Source: Marisediminicola antarctica
GTDB lineage: Bacteria > Actinomycetota > Actinomycetes > Actinomycetales > Microbacteriaceae
NCBI RefSeq assembly: GCF_009930795.1
Contig: NZ_CP017146.1
Location: 1,240,001-1,304,000, forward strand
Length of the DNA: 64,000 nt
Reading direction: 5' to 3'
Shown here: one piece after another, positions 27,674 through 36,621 of the stretch
How positions within the stretch are numbered: the stretch's first letter is position 1
How the letters are laid out: every line of letters starts with the position of its first letter
Made by a program: the position numbers and the translations under genes
The notes under the pieces: generated by a model
The model's database searches: none
What the model was told of the DNA's origin: nothing
The model's input: the letters and a program-made list of their open reading frames with translations, nothing else

Positions 27674-28423
27674 TCAGAGCTCGACGCGCACTGCGCGCGG
27701 GGTACTCACGAGCAGCCCGCTGCCCGTGAAGGCGGCCTCCAGGTCGTCGCCAGTCTCGGTGAAGTGCTCCCAGTCGTCGGTGTGCAGGCCGACGACGCGG
27801 GAGGCGCCGAGGAGGCGCGCCGCCGCGACGGCCTCGGTGGAGGTGAGGGTCAACGGAGCGGCGATGCCGGGAACCCGCGCCGCCCCGGCGGACAGCAGTG
27901 CGATGTCGATATCGGGGAAGCGCTCGGCGATCTGCTGCACGAGAGGCAGTGAGGCGTTGTCGCCGCTCACGTAGACGGTCGGTTCGCCCGGCGCCTCAAG
28001 CACGAAGCCCACGACCGGGCCGACCCGCGCCTCGGAGCCGGGCGGACCGTGCAGGGCGGGCACCACCGTGACGGTCACCGGTCCGGTCTCGTACGACTCC
28101 CAGTCGTCGAAGCCGATGACGCTGCCGCCCCACAGGTCGCCGGCTGCCCTCATGGTGCTCAGCGTCACCGGGCCCTGGGCGATCAGCTCGAGCCCCTCCC
28201 AGTCGAGATTGTCTTTATGCCCGTGGTGGGAGAGCAGCACGACGTCGACGGGCCAGACCGCAGCGCGTGACACGGCCGGTCCCCGCGTCTTCACGAGTGT
28301 CGTCGACCCGGGTTCGGAGTAGCGCTGCGGCTCGTCGAAGGTGGGGTCGGTCACGAACCGCAACCCCGCGTATTCGAGGAGCACAGTCGGTCCGCCGATA
28401 AAAGTGATGGCTGTCGTAGACAC
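27674..28423 (-). CDS. MBL fold metallo-hydrolase (UlaG/YcbX-like)
   Basis: 249-residue metallo-beta-lactamase-fold hydrolase. An early glycine turn ([13 protein letters not shown]) leads to the metal motif HGHKDN, a variant of HxHxDH ending in Asn. Later metal ligands lie in the HG of VPALHG, the SGDNAS aspartate and the [10 protein letters not shown] histidine. It resembles the beta-lactamase-like hydrolases related to UlaG; substrate unknown. GTG 28423 lies 22 bases from the divergent DUF255 gene, so the promoters overlap. Confidence 0.82.
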   Translation of the reverse strand: MSTTAITFIGGPTVLLEYAGLRFVTDPTFDEPQRYSEPGSTTLVKTRGPAVSRAAVWPVDVVLLSHHGHKDNLDWEGLELIAQGPVTLSTMRAAGDLWGGSVIGFDDWESYETGPVTVTVVPALHGPPGSEARVGPVVGFVLEAPGEPTVYVSGDNASLPLVQQIAERFPDIDIALLSAGAARVPGIAAPLTLTSTEAVAAARLLGASRVVGLHTDDWEHFTETGDDLEAAFTGSGLLVSTPRAVRVEL

Positions 28424-28445
28424 AGCTCGAGCCTACGCTGGAGTC

Positions 28446-30371
28446 ATGGTCAATTCTCTGGTCAACGCCGTGAGTCCGTACCTCCGATCGCACGCCGACA
28501 ACCCGGTGGACTGGCGAGAATGGGGGCCGGACGCGTTCGCGGAAGCCGCGAGGCGAGATGTTCCCGTGATGGTCTCGATCGGGTACTCCACCTGCCACTG
28601 GTGCCACGTGATGGCGCGGGAGAGCTTCAGCGACCCCGAGATCGCGAGCCACCTCAACGAGAACCTCGTTGCGATCAAGGTCGACCGCGAGGAGTATCCC
28701 GACGTCGACTCGAGCTACCTCGCTGCGGCCGGCGCGTTCACCGGCCAGCTCGGCTGGCCGCTCAACGTCTTCGTGACGCCGGCGGGGCGGGCTTTTTACG
28801 CCGGAACGTACTGGCCGCCGAAGCCGGCCCACGGGCATCCGGCATTCCGTCAAGTGCTCGACGCCGTGATCGATGCGTGGCAGAACCGCCGCGACGAGGT
28901 CGAATCGAACGCGACGATGATCGCCGCGACCCTCGCCGAGCAGTCCATTCCGCTGGCAGGCAACCTGCCGACGCCCGATGCGTGGGCGGGCGTCGTGAGC
29001 GAGCTCGTCGACTACGAGGACACCCAATTCGGCGGCTTCGGCGGCGCCCCGAAGTTTCCGGTTGCGCCCGTTCTCGCGTTCCTGCTCGATCGCGGGTCGG
29101 TCGGCGCACCGGAGAGTGCGGATGCCGCCGCGCTTGCCGTGCGGAGCCTTACGGCCATGGCCGCCTCGGCACTGCGCGACCGCGTCGAGGGCGGTTTCTT
29201 CCGCTATTCGACGATGCGCGACTGGGTCGACCCGCACTACGAGCGCATGCTCTACGACAATGCCGTGCTCCTGGGTGCCTACTCACGGATGCCCGGCGGG
29301 CTGCCGATCGCCGAGGGCATCGCGCAATTCCTCGGCTCGGTCATGCGGGTTGAGGGCGGCGGGTTCGCCTCGGCCCAGGACAGCGAGAGCACCGTCGACG
29401 GCGAGCGCGTGGAGGGCGGCTACTACCGGCTGGACGCCATCGGGCGCGCCGGCCAGACGCCGCCCGCCCTCGACGCCAAGGTGCTCACGGGCTGGAACGG
29501 TCTGGCGATCGAGGCGCTCGCCGACGCTGGCGCCCGGCACGACCGCGTCGACTGGCTCGCGCTCGCCCGCGGCGCCGCGGATTACCTGATCGAGCGCCAC
29601 ATCCGCGACGACGGAACCCTCGTGCGCGCCTCGATTGGCAACCGGATCTCGCCGGCCAAGGCCACCCTCGAGGACTACGGCATGTTCGCCTCCGCCCTCC
29701 TGCGGCTCGCGGCCGCGACGGGCCAGGTCTCCTATGCGATTGTGGCGCGCGACCTCGTCGACGCATCGATGAGCTCGGATGCCGCAGCGGGGCTCGGCGC
29801 GGACGACCTCGGCGCGAACGACCGGGCCGCCGCCGATCTCGCGATCGTCTTCCACGTTCCCGGCGGCGCCGACCCGGTGCTCGAGGCGCAGGGGCTCACC
29901 CTCGAGGTCGATCCGTCCGAGGGCGCCTACCCCTCCGGCCTCAGCGCGATGGCCACCGCCGCCCACACCCTGCACCTCCTCACCGCGGACGAGCGGTACC
30001 TGCGCGCGGCCAACGCCGCCATGGAGCTGTTCGCGCCCCTCGCCGTACCGCGCCCGATCTCGTTCGGGGCCTCGCTGGGCGTCATGACGCGGCTGCAGGC
30101 GCCCGGCAGGCAACTGGTGGTCGTGCGGGGGACGGATGCCGGTGCCGCACCGATCGAGGCCATCGCCCGGCGCTGGGACCAGGCCGGCGGTATCGTCGCG
30201 ATCGTGACGACCGAGCAGGCGGGGGCCTTCGCGGAGGCAGGATTCGAGTTGTTCGACGGACGGGTCGCTCGCGATGGGCTGGCCACCGCCTACCTGTGCC
30301 GGGACTTCGTCTGCAGCCTCCCGGTCGTCGAGGCCGCGGAGCTCGAGCGGCAGCTGGCCGACGCCGGCTGA
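28446..30371 (+). CDS. DUF255 / thioredoxin-domain protein (YyaL, SPATA20 family)
   Basis: 641-residue protein. The N-terminal thioredoxin-like DUF255 domain ([20 protein letters not shown] at the start) carries CHWCH at residues 50-54, then [10 protein letters not shown] and [10 protein letters not shown]. The C-terminal half is an (alpha/alpha)6-barrel like N-acylglucosamine epimerases ([23 protein letters not shown]). The family is widespread but its reaction is not firmly known. It looks slightly shorter than typical (~670). ATG 28446. Probably cytoplasmic. Confidence 0.9.
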   Translation: MVNSLVNAVSPYLRSHADNPVDWREWGPDAFAEAARRDVPVMVSIGYSTCHWCHVMARESFSDPEIASHLNENLVAIKVDREEYPDVDSSYLAAAGAFTGQLGWPLNVFVTPAGRAFYAGTYWPPKPAHGHPAFRQVLDAVIDAWQNRRDEVESNATMIAATLAEQSIPLAGNLPTPDAWAGVVSELVDYEDTQFGGFGGAPKFPVAPVLAFLLDRGSVGAPESADAAALAVRSLTAMAASALRDRVEGGFFRYSTMRDWVDPHYERMLYDNAVLLGAYSRMPGGLPIAEGIAQFLGSVMRVEGGGFASAQDSESTVDGERVEGGYYRLDAIGRAGQTPPALDAKVLTGWNGLAIEALADAGARHDRVDWLALARGAADYLIERHIRDDGTLVRASIGNRISPAKATLEDYGMFASALLRLAAATGQVSYAIVARDLVDASMSSDAAAGLGADDLGANDRAAADLAIVFHVPGGADPVLEAQGLTLEVDPSEGAYPSGLSAMATAAHTLHLLTADERYLRAANAAMELFAPLAVPRPISFGASLGVMTRLQAPGRQLVVVRGTDAGAAPIEAIARRWDQAGGIVAIVTTEQAGAFAEAGFELFDGRVARDGLATAYLCRDFVCSLPVVEAAELERQLADAG

Positions 30372-30430
30372 GTATCCGGGGCACCGGCTACCCCATGGCA
30401 GCCTCCGTTGGCGCGACATAGCCTTCTCCT

Positions 30431-30624
30431 ATGGGCACACCGAAGAGAATCAGGCAGCTCCGCATCGTGGTGGAGGCCGAGGACTACGACGAGGAGGCGA
30501 CGATAGCCAGCGCCGAACTCGTCGCCGACCGACGATGACCCCCTGGCGCTCGCTCAACTCCCGAATGAACGGGCCGGCGGGCCTGCAGATCACCCTGTTT
30601 CAGGAGCTCGAGGCACAGAACTAG
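30431..30624 (+). pseudogene. VOC/glyoxalase family gene remnant
   Basis: Two ends of one VOC-superfamily gene are fused. ATG 30431 opens MGTPKRIRQLRIVVEAEDYD, a normal VOC N-terminus. It passes straight into the C-terminal part (AELVAD), so about 80 central residues are missing. The frame then breaks at about 30531, where one C appears lost: GCCGACCGACG against the expected GCCGACCCGACG. The +1 frame continues MTPWRSLNSRMNGPAGLQIT and ends at 30624. The metal and substrate site of the fold is gone. Confidence 0.8.
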
Positions 30625-30630
30625 CGCAGG

Positions 30631-31233
30631 TCACGGCGCGCGGGTCGGCTCGTGCGCATCCACCGGGACGGGAACGCGGGTCACGGCGAGGGCGAGCAGC
30701 GCGAACCCCGCGGCGAGAAGGCCCATCGACGCGGTTCCGATCGGGAAGTAGATGTGTCCCGGGTAGACCAGGTACGCACCGAGGGCGGCAAGCACGAAAC
30801 CGGGAACGGCGGCCATCCGCGCCTGCAGGAACGCCGCGACCCCGGCCACGACGACGGCGGCGATGAGCGACCAGACGCCGATCCGCGCGAGAACGCGGGC
30901 GATCTCGTAGACCGGACCGGTCGCATCGGTCTCCCCGCCGAGCACGAGAGCGCCGGCGGCCACCCCGGCGAGCACGTCCAGCGCGGTGTAGAGGGTGGCG
31001 AATCCGTAGCCGCCGAGCGCCGCGATCCAGCCGAGCCGGCGATCAACGCGGCGTGCGATCAGCCAGGGGGCGAGGCCGATGAGGGGGAAAAGGAAGATGA
31101 GCCCGATGTGCATGTTCTGCCAGTACAGCGCGGTGTCTGCCGTGAGGCGCGTCGGGTGTGTGAGGCCGACGAGCGCGCAAGCGAGAGCGGGCGCGGTCAC
31201 GCCGAGGAGCAGGAGCAGGCGGGATCGGGGCAT
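30631..31233 (-). CDS. Hypothetical membrane protein
   Basis: 200 residues with five to six hydrophobic segments. The N-terminal part carries LTHPTRLTADTALYWQNMHI between helices 1 and 2, a recognisable but unnamed pattern. No catalytic motif or family recognised. ATG 31233. It is convergent with the VOC remnant and lies just beyond the CoA-binding gene on the same strand. Confidence 0.7.
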   Translation of the reverse strand: MPRSRLLLLLGVTAPALACALVGLTHPTRLTADTALYWQNMHIGLIFLFPLIGLAPWLIARRVDRRLGWIAALGGYGFATLYTALDVLAGVAAGALVLGGETDATGPVYEIARVLARIGVWSLIAAVVVAGVAAFLQARMAAVPGFVLAALGAYLVYPGHIYFPIGTASMGLLAAGFALLALAVTRVPVPVDAHEPTRAP

Positions 31234-31344
31234 CCATCGATGCTATCCGCGCTCCGCTGGGCGTACGAACAGGGTTCACAGTGGGTCAGCGCCACGTGCC
31301 CATCGTGCGCCGGGGGCACGTCGGCGCGAGACGGGGTGCTCGGG

Positions 31345-31980
31345 TCAGCGCACCGACTTGCGTGAAGTGATGACGCCCGTGTCGAAGCCGAGCAGGTGAA
31401 GCCCGCCGTGGAAGCGCGCGTGCTCGACCTTGATACAGCGGTCCATCACGACCGTGAGGCCCTGGCTCTCACCGAACACCGCGGCATCCTCGTTCCAGAT
31501 TCCCAGCTGCACCCAGACCGTCGTCGCGCCGATCGCGAGGGCGTCGTCGATGACCGACGGGATGTCGCTCGCCTTGCGGAACACGTCGACGATGTCAGGC
31601 ACCTCGGGCAGCGAGGCGAGGTCGGGGTAGGCCTTGTGGCCGAGGATGGTGTCGGCGTTGGGGTTCACGAAGTAGACCCGATAGTCGCTGGACTGCAGCA
31701 GGTAGGTTCCGACGAAGTAGCTCGAGCGGGCGGGGTTCGGCGAGGCGCCGACGATGGCGATCGACTTGGCGCGCCGCAAAATCGCGAGGCGTTCCTTCGC
31801 ATTCGGGCCGACCCAGCTGCGCTGCGACGTGAGCAGCTTCGCGAGTGGGCTGTTCGCCGGCATCGAGCAGGTGAGACCGTTGACGAGCTGCGTCGTGACG
31901 ACGTCCTCGCTGGCCTCGCCTGTCGAAACCGCGTCGGACCTGCCTGTTGAAACCTCGTTGGCCGAGCCTGTCGAAACCAT
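31345..31980 (-). CDS. CoA-binding domain protein with N-terminal octapeptide repeats
   Basis: 211 residues. Residues ~55-195 form the CoA_binding (YccU-type) Rossmann domain (ILRRAKSIAIVGASPNPARS, VNPNADTILG, TTVWVQLGIWNEDAA, VMDRCIKVEH). The first 25 residues are three copies of an eight-residue repeat (VSTGSANE, VSTGRSDA, VSTGEASE) encoded by three tandem 24-bp units. ATG 31980 overlaps the metY stop and has GAAGGG upstream, so the two are coupled; GTG 31983 is also possible. Homologues normally lack the repeat. Role: probably CoA or acyl-CoA sensing; unknown. Confidence 0.85.
   Translation of the reverse strand: MVSTGSANEVSTGRSDAVSTGEASEDVVTTQLVNGLTCSMPANSPLAKLLTSQRSWVGPNAKERLAILRRAKSIAIVGASPNPARSSYFVGTYLLQSSDYRVYFVNPNADTILGHKAYPDLASLPEVPDIVDVFRKASDIPSVIDDALAIGATTVWVQLGIWNEDAAVFGESQGLTVVMDRCIKVEHARFHGGLHLLGFDTGVITSRKSVR
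31906..31977 (-). repeat. Three in-frame 24-bp tandem repeats
   Basis: Each unit begins GTTTCGACAGGC (one copy GTTTCAACAGGC) and is exactly 24 bp: 31954-31977, 31930-31953 and 31906-31929. The GTTTCGACAGGCTC word is one I associate with dispersed repeats in Microbacteriaceae genomes. Here it lies inside a coding sequence and keeps the frame. Confidence 0.85.
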
Positions 31981-33392
31981 CACTTGCCCTTCGTCGCGAT
32001 CGTGAGCGCCTGGTCAAGGTCGTAAACAATGTCGTCGGGATCTTCTATTCCCACGCTGATCCGAACGAGCCCAGGGGCGACGCCGCCGTCGATGAGCTGC
32101 TGCTCCGTGAGCTGAGCGTGCGTCGTCGACGCGGGATGGATGACAAGAGTCTTCGCGTCGCCGATGTTCGCGAGGTGGCTGGCGAGGTTGACCGACTCGA
32201 TGAACTTCTGGCCGACCTCGCGGCCGCCGCGTACCCCGAAGCTGAAGACGCTTCCAGCGCCCTTGGGCAGGTACTTGTTCGCGCGAGCGTGGTGCGGATG
32301 CGCTGGCAGCCCGGCCCAGTTCACGAACTCGATGCGCGGGTCGGCGTCGAGCCATTCAGCGACGATCCGAGCGTTGTCGACGTGCGCCTGGATCCGGAAT
32401 GGCAGCGTCTCGACACCCTGCGCGAGCAGGAACGCGGAGTGCGGGGCGAGCGCCGGCCCGATGTCGCGCAGCTGCTCGGCGCGGAGCCTCGTGAGGAACG
32501 CGTATTCGCCGAAGTTGCCCTGCCAGTTGAGTCCGCCGTAGCTGGGCACGGGCTGGTCGAACAGGGGGAAGTGCTCGGTGGCCCAGTCGAACCGGCCGCT
32601 CTCGACGACCACGCCGCCGAGGGTCGTGCCGTGCCCGCCGAGGAACTTGGTGGCGGAGTGAACGACAACGTCGGCGCCCCACTCGATCGGACGGTTGAGG
32701 TACGGCGTCGCGATCGTCGAATCGATGATGAGCGGGATGTTGCGGGCGTGCGCGACCTCGGCGAGGCCCTCGATGTCGGCGATGTCGCCGGAGGGGTTCG
32801 CGACGGTCTCAGCGAAGACGAGCTTGGTCTTGTCGGTGATTGCTGCGGCGTAGTCCTCCGGGTCGGCCCCGTGCACGAACGTCGTCTCGACGCCGAACCG
32901 GCGCAGGGTGACGTCGAGCTGGGTGATCGAGCCGCCGTAGAGGTTCGCCGAGGCGACGATGTGGTCGCCCGCGCCGGCGAGGGCGGCGAAGGTGATGAAT
33001 TGTGCGGAGAGGCCGGATGCCGTGGCGACGGCACCGAGGCCCCCCTCGAGGCTCGCGACGCGCTCCTCGAACGCGGCGACCGTGGGGTTGCTCACCCGGG
33101 AGTAGATGTTGCCGTACTTCTGCAGGGCGAACCGAGCGGCGGCATCCGCGGTGTCGTCGAACACGAACGCGGAGGTCTGGTAGATCGGCAGGGCGCGGCT
33201 ACCGGTGACGGCATCCGGGATGTTGCCGGCGTGGATCGCGCGGGTTCTGAAGCCCCACTCGCGGTCGACCGTGCCGTGATCGGCCGTACCGCCTTCGGTC
33301 GTACCGCCGTCGGCTGTACCGCCGTCGATCGGGGTGGCCTCGATCGTGTTGTCTGTCGTGTTGTCGGTCGTACTGCTGCCGCTATCTGCCAT
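31980..33392 (-). CDS. metY: O-acetylhomoserine sulfhydrylase
   Basis: 470-residue PLP-dependent Cys/Met-metabolism enzyme that makes homocysteine from O-acetylhomoserine and sulfide. The PLP lysine is Lys249 in SATKFLGGHG. Other landmarks: YQTSAFVF, IYSRVSNPT, ASANLYGGS and FAETVANPSGD. The insert AHPHHARANKYLP is typical of MetY rather than MetB. Residues 1-43 are an unusual low-complexity tail rich in Gly, Thr and Asp, with GGTADGGTTEGGTADHGT repeats from a ~12-bp tandem; normal enzymes start near REWGFRTRAIHAG. An internal start would remove it, but the ATG at 33392 is the only good candidate seen. Coupled to the CoA-binding gene. Confidence 0.93.
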   Translation of the reverse strand: MADSGSSTTDNTTDNTIEATPIDGGTADGGTTEGGTADHGTVDREWGFRTRAIHAGNIPDAVTGSRALPIYQTSAFVFDDTADAAARFALQKYGNIYSRVSNPTVAAFEERVASLEGGLGAVATASGLSAQFITFAALAGAGDHIVASANLYGGSITQLDVTLRRFGVETTFVHGADPEDYAAAITDKTKLVFAETVANPSGDIADIEGLAEVAHARNIPLIIDSTIATPYLNRPIEWGADVVVHSATKFLGGHGTTLGGVVVESGRFDWATEHFPLFDQPVPSYGGLNWQGNFGEYAFLTRLRAEQLRDIGPALAPHSAFLLAQGVETLPFRIQAHVDNARIVAEWLDADPRIEFVNWAGLPAHPHHARANKYLPKGAGSVFSFGVRGGREVGQKFIESVNLASHLANIGDAKTLVIHPASTTHAQLTEQQLIDGGVAPGLVRISVGIEDPDDIVYDLDQALTIATKGK

Positions 33393-33503
33393 GCGGCCAC
33401 GCTACCTGAGCGGCGCCGTGCGCCCGGTGCGCGGGCGTAACGCAAGGTAGCCTGCGGCAGTCGTCGCGGACGCGGACGCGGTCGCGGATGCGGACGGCGT
33501 TCG

Positions 33504-33563
33504 CGCGGTCGTTGTTCGCTCGAGCTAGTGCGATATCGGCCGCGGGAGTGAACAACGACCGCG
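33504..33563. repeat. GTTGTTCGCTCGAG hairpin repeat, copy B
   Basis: Strong inverted repeat with 18-bp arms and one mismatch: CGCGGTCGTTGTTCGCTC (33504-33521) and its complement at 33546-33563, around a 24-base loop. It shares GTTGTTCGCTCGAG, TGCGAT and GTGAACA with the element at 15006-15065. It lies just past the 3' end of the mannosyltransferase gene and upstream of metY, so it may terminate the former. It is preceded by degenerate GCGGAC hexamer repeats (33468-33500). Confidence 0.7.
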
Positions 33564-33582
33564 TACGCGTGCGCGACCGGGC

Positions 33583-35238
33583 TCAGCGCCAGCCCGGGAG
33601 CCAGTAGTGCAGTTGCTGATACACGCCGGAGACCTGGATGCCCTGCCAGGCCGAGAGGAAGAACACGCTCGTCGCCACCACGATGCCGAGCGCCACGGTG
33701 ACGGCGACCACCGCCCGGGTGTGCCTGGCGTCGGCAGCCGCCGCTAGCCGGGGCGCCGGGCCGCCGGCATCCGCGGGCGCCGGGCCGCTGGCATCCGCGG
33801 GCCTGCCGAGCAGGAGCCCGACGACGTACACGAGCGCGAGGATCAGATAGGGCAGAAAGACGATTGTGTAGAACTGAAACACGGTGCGCTCGGTGTAGAG
33901 CAGCCAGGGCAGGTAGCCGGCCACGACACCGGTGAGGATCAGCCCGATCCGCCAGTCCGGCCAGCGGATCTGGCGGTAGACGAGGTAGACGATCGCGGCG
34001 ACACCGAGCCACCAGAGGATCGGGTTCGCGATCGAGGTGATGAACTCGGCGCAGGTGTTGCGGTCGCATCCGTTCTCGCCCGCCGCGCTGCCGCGGTAGT
34101 AGAACGCGGTCGGCCGCAGCATGAGCAGCCAGCCCAGTGGGTTCGCTTGGTAGGCGTGAGGGGTGTCCTGACCGAGGTTCGTCGAGTAGATCGACACCTG
34201 GTAGTGCCAGAAGCTCTGCAGCGCCTGTGGCAGCCACGAGACTGTCTCATTCTGGCTCGCCCAGTCGCGGTAGTAGCCCCCGGTCGTGGCGAACCAGCCG
34301 GTCCAGGACGCGAGGTAGGCGAGCGCGGCGACCGGCACCGTCAGCAGGAAGCTCGTCGGAGCCTGGCGGAAAACCGTGGAGCTGGCCCAGAAGGCGATTC
34401 CGGCGCGGCGGCGGGCGAGCGCGTCGACGACGAGCGTGTACACGGCGAAGACGGCGAGGAAGTAGAGGCCGCTCCACTTCACGGCCGACGCGAGCCCGAA
34501 CATCAGGCCGGCGGTCACCAGCCACGGCCGCCACCAGAGCGTCGGGCCCCAGTCGGTGGACTTGGCGGCATCCGCCCGTGCGGCGATCCACCGCACAAGC
34601 CTCTCGGCGCTCTGTCGCCGGTCGAGCACCACCGCGCCGAACCCGAGCAGCGTGAAGAGCATCAGTGAGTTGTCGAGCAGCGCCGTGCGCGACATCACGA
34701 TCGCGAGGCCGTCGATCGCGAGGAGGCCGCCAGCGAGGGTGGCGAGGGCCGACGACCTGAACAGCGCGAAGGCCACGGCGCAGAGCAGGGCGACGGCGAT
34801 CACGCCGACGATCGCGGTGCTGATGCGCCAGCCGACCGGGTCCTCCGCGCCGAAGGCCTGCAGTCCGAGCGCGATGATCCATTTGCCGAGCGGTGGATGC
34901 GCGATGTACGCGGCCTCGGATGTGAAGACGTCGACGCTGCCGGCATTGAATAGAGCGTCGGCACCCTCGGGCCACTGGCCCTCGTAGCCGAGGGTCAGTA
35001 GCGTGTAGGCGTCCTTGACGTAGTAGGTCTCGTCGAAGACAAGCTCCCGTGGGCTGCCGAGGTTGACGAGCCGCAGCACCGCCGCGAGCAGCGTCACGCC
35101 GATCGGACCGGCCCACACCCAGAAGCGCCGGCGGACACTGAACCAGTCTGTGAGGTGCGCGACCGCCCGGCCGGTGCCGCTCGCGCCAGCCCGGTCGGTG
35201 CCGCTTGCCACCGCGTCGAGGTTGGAGGAGCGCGTCAC
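33583..35238 (-). CDS. pmt: Dolichyl-phosphate-mannose--protein mannosyltransferase (PMT)
   Basis: 551-residue polytopic membrane glycosyltransferase of family GT39 that transfers mannose from a polyprenyl phosphate to Ser/Thr of secreted proteins. The catalytic Asp-Glu is in VFDETYYVKDAYTLL (near residue 75), in the first extracytoplasmic loop as expected. About ten further helices follow, and a four-helix PMT C-terminal domain ends with WLPGW. A Pro/Ala/Gly-rich cytoplasmic insert (ADASGPAPADAGGPAPRLAA) lies near residue 495. GTG 35238. It is divergent from rsmI, with 93 bp between starts. Confidence 0.92.
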   Translation of the reverse strand: MTRSSNLDAVASGTDRAGASGTGRAVAHLTDWFSVRRRFWVWAGPIGVTLLAAVLRLVNLGSPRELVFDETYYVKDAYTLLTLGYEGQWPEGADALFNAGSVDVFTSEAAYIAHPPLGKWIIALGLQAFGAEDPVGWRISTAIVGVIAVALLCAVAFALFRSSALATLAGGLLAIDGLAIVMSRTALLDNSLMLFTLLGFGAVVLDRRQSAERLVRWIAARADAAKSTDWGPTLWWRPWLVTAGLMFGLASAVKWSGLYFLAVFAVYTLVVDALARRRAGIAFWASSTVFRQAPTSFLLTVPVAALAYLASWTGWFATTGGYYRDWASQNETVSWLPQALQSFWHYQVSIYSTNLGQDTPHAYQANPLGWLLMLRPTAFYYRGSAAGENGCDRNTCAEFITSIANPILWWLGVAAIVYLVYRQIRWPDWRIGLILTGVVAGYLPWLLYTERTVFQFYTIVFLPYLILALVYVVGLLLGRPADASGPAPADAGGPAPRLAAAADARHTRAVVAVTVALGIVVATSVFFLSAWQGIQVSGVYQQLHYWLPGWR

Positions 35239-35331
35239 AGGGCAATGCTAATCGCGGGTGCAGCGTCACCGGGGCGACCCGAGCATGGCGGCTCAGGCGC
35301 CAGCATCCGTCCCCGGTGCGAGAATGGGCGG

Positions 35332-36168
35332 GTGATCATCCTCGCGGCGACGCCCATCGGCAATCTCGGGGACGCCTCCCGCCGGCTCATCGAGGCGCTC
35401 ACGAACACCGAGGTGATCGCATCCGAGGACACCCGCGTGACGATCCACCTCATGCGTGCGCTGGGCATCGAGAACCGGCCCCGGCTGATCGCCCTGCACG
35501 AGCACAACGAGCAGGCGAAGGCTGCCGAGATCGTCGAGCTGGCGCGCGAGTCGGACGTGCTTGTGCTGACGGATGCCGGGATGCCGGCGATCTCGGACCC
35601 CGGCTTTCCCCTTGTCGCGGCGGCGGCCGCTGCGGGGGTCACGGTGACCGCACTGCCGGGGCCGTCCGCGGTCATCACCGCGCTCGCGCTGTCGGGGCTG
35701 CCGACCGACCGGTTCAGCTTCGAGGGGTTCGTGCCGCGCAAGGGCCGACTCGGCGCGCTGCACCTGGTCGCCCGCGAGGAGCGCACGATGGTGTTCTTCG
35801 AGTCGCCGCACCGGCTGGCCGAGTCGCTCGCCGACATGGCCCGTGCGTTCGGCGAGAATCGTCGGCTGGCCGTCTGCCGGGAGCTGACGAAGATGTTCGA
35901 GGAGGTCAAGCGCGGCACCGCTGCGGAGTTGGCCGCCTGGGCCGCATCCGGGGTCAAGGGTGAGATCTGCATCGTGGTGCAGGGGGCGCCGCCGCGCGAG
36001 GCCGACCTCGGGTCGGGCGTGGCGCAGGTGCTCGCGCTCGTCGCCTCCGGATCGCGACTCAAAGAGGCCTCGACCGAGGTGGCCGAGGCCACGGGACTCG
36101 GCCGCCGCGACCTGTACGAGGGCGCGCTCGCCGCGAAGTCCGCCGCGAAGGCTGCGCCGCCGGCCTGA
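35332..36168 (+). CDS. rsmI: 16S rRNA (cytidine(1402)-2'-O)-methyltransferase
   Basis: 278-residue tetrapyrrole-methylase-fold enzyme that methylates C1402 of 16S rRNA. Hallmarks: ILAATPIGNLGDASRR at the N-terminus, ASEDTR, LTDAGMPAISDPG, ALPGPSAVITALALSGLP, FEGFVPRKG and ESPHRLAESL. The Ala/Lys-rich C-terminus is normal for actinobacteria. GTG 35332 is chosen as the family N-terminus starts here. Position divergent to the PMT gene is a common actinobacterial arrangement. A TIR-bounded repeat element starts 28 bases past its stop. Confidence 0.95.
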   Translation: MIILAATPIGNLGDASRRLIEALTNTEVIASEDTRVTIHLMRALGIENRPRLIALHEHNEQAKAAEIVELARESDVLVLTDAGMPAISDPGFPLVAAAAAAGVTVTALPGPSAVITALALSGLPTDRFSFEGFVPRKGRLGALHLVAREERTMVFFESPHRLAESLADMARAFGENRRLAVCRELTKMFEEVKRGTAAELAAWAASGVKGEICIVVQGAPPREADLGSGVAQVLALVASGSRLKEASTEVAEATGLGRRDLYEGALAAKSAAKAAPPA

Positions 36169-36195
36169 GCTCTGCGGGCCTGAGCCGCAGTCGGG

Positions 36196-36327
36196 CTTTC
36201 ATCATTCAGGAGTTGACGGGCAGATAGCAGGAGTTTCTGGCCGGGAACGCAGCGACGGGGCCGGAGTTCCGGTGATGTGTGTCTCACCGGGCCGATCCGG
36301 CCCCGCCTATCTCCTGAATGATGAAAG
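36196..36327. repeat. TIR-bounded palindromic repeat element, copy 2
   Basis: 132 bp with exact 17-bp terminal inverted repeats CTTTCATCATTCAGGAG / CTCCTGAATGATGAAAG. It is the shortest of three copies; the interior is unrelated to the other two except for an internal AGCAGGAGTT. It occupies the whole gap between the convergent rsmI and ptsH 3' ends. No target-site duplication or open reading frame seen. Confidence 0.85.
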
Positions 36328-36331
36328 CTGG

Positions 36332-36604
36332 TTACTCGACGGCGTCGAGGTCCGTCTCGAGCAGCGCGACGAGCTCGGCGAGCGCCGCCTCGGCGCCGTC
36401 GCCCTCAGCCGCGAGGGTCACGACGTCGCCGTGGGCGGCTCCGAGGCTCATGATCGAGAGGATGCTCGCAGCGTTGATGGGCGCGCTGCCGTCCTTGCTG
36501 ATCGTCACGGTCACGGACTGCTTGTTGACAGCGGCGATGAACAGTCCGGCGGGACGGGCGTGGAGCCCCACGCTGCTGGCGATGGTGGCGTTGCGTTCTG
36601 CCAT
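36332..36604 (-). CDS. ptsH: Phosphocarrier protein HPr
   Basis: 90-residue PTS phosphocarrier that relays phosphate from enzyme I to the fructose EIIA domain. The active His15 is in GLHARPAG. A Ser equivalent to the regulatory Ser46 (ILSIMSLG) is present. ATG 36604 follows a strong AGAAGGAG. It is last in the fruR-fruK-fruA-ptsH operon, 37 bases after fruA, separated from it by a run of ten G (36622-36631, C on the coding strand). Confidence 0.95.
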   Translation of the reverse strand: MAERNATIASSVGLHARPAGLFIAAVNKQSVTVTISKDGSAPINAASILSIMSLGAAHGDVVTLAAEGDGAEAALAELVALLETDLDAVE

Positions 36605-36621
36605 GGTGTTCTCCTTCTGGT

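Noticed and set aside
27674-28423. Inactive metallo-hydrolase
   Set aside because: The motif HGHKDN lacks the last His of HxHxDH, but the other ligands are present and such Asn variants occur in this superfamily, so loss of activity cannot be claimed.
33393-33503. SAM-IV riboswitch upstream of metY
   Set aside because: A GCTACC/GGTAGC hairpin exists, but the conserved SAM-IV core sequences are not present.
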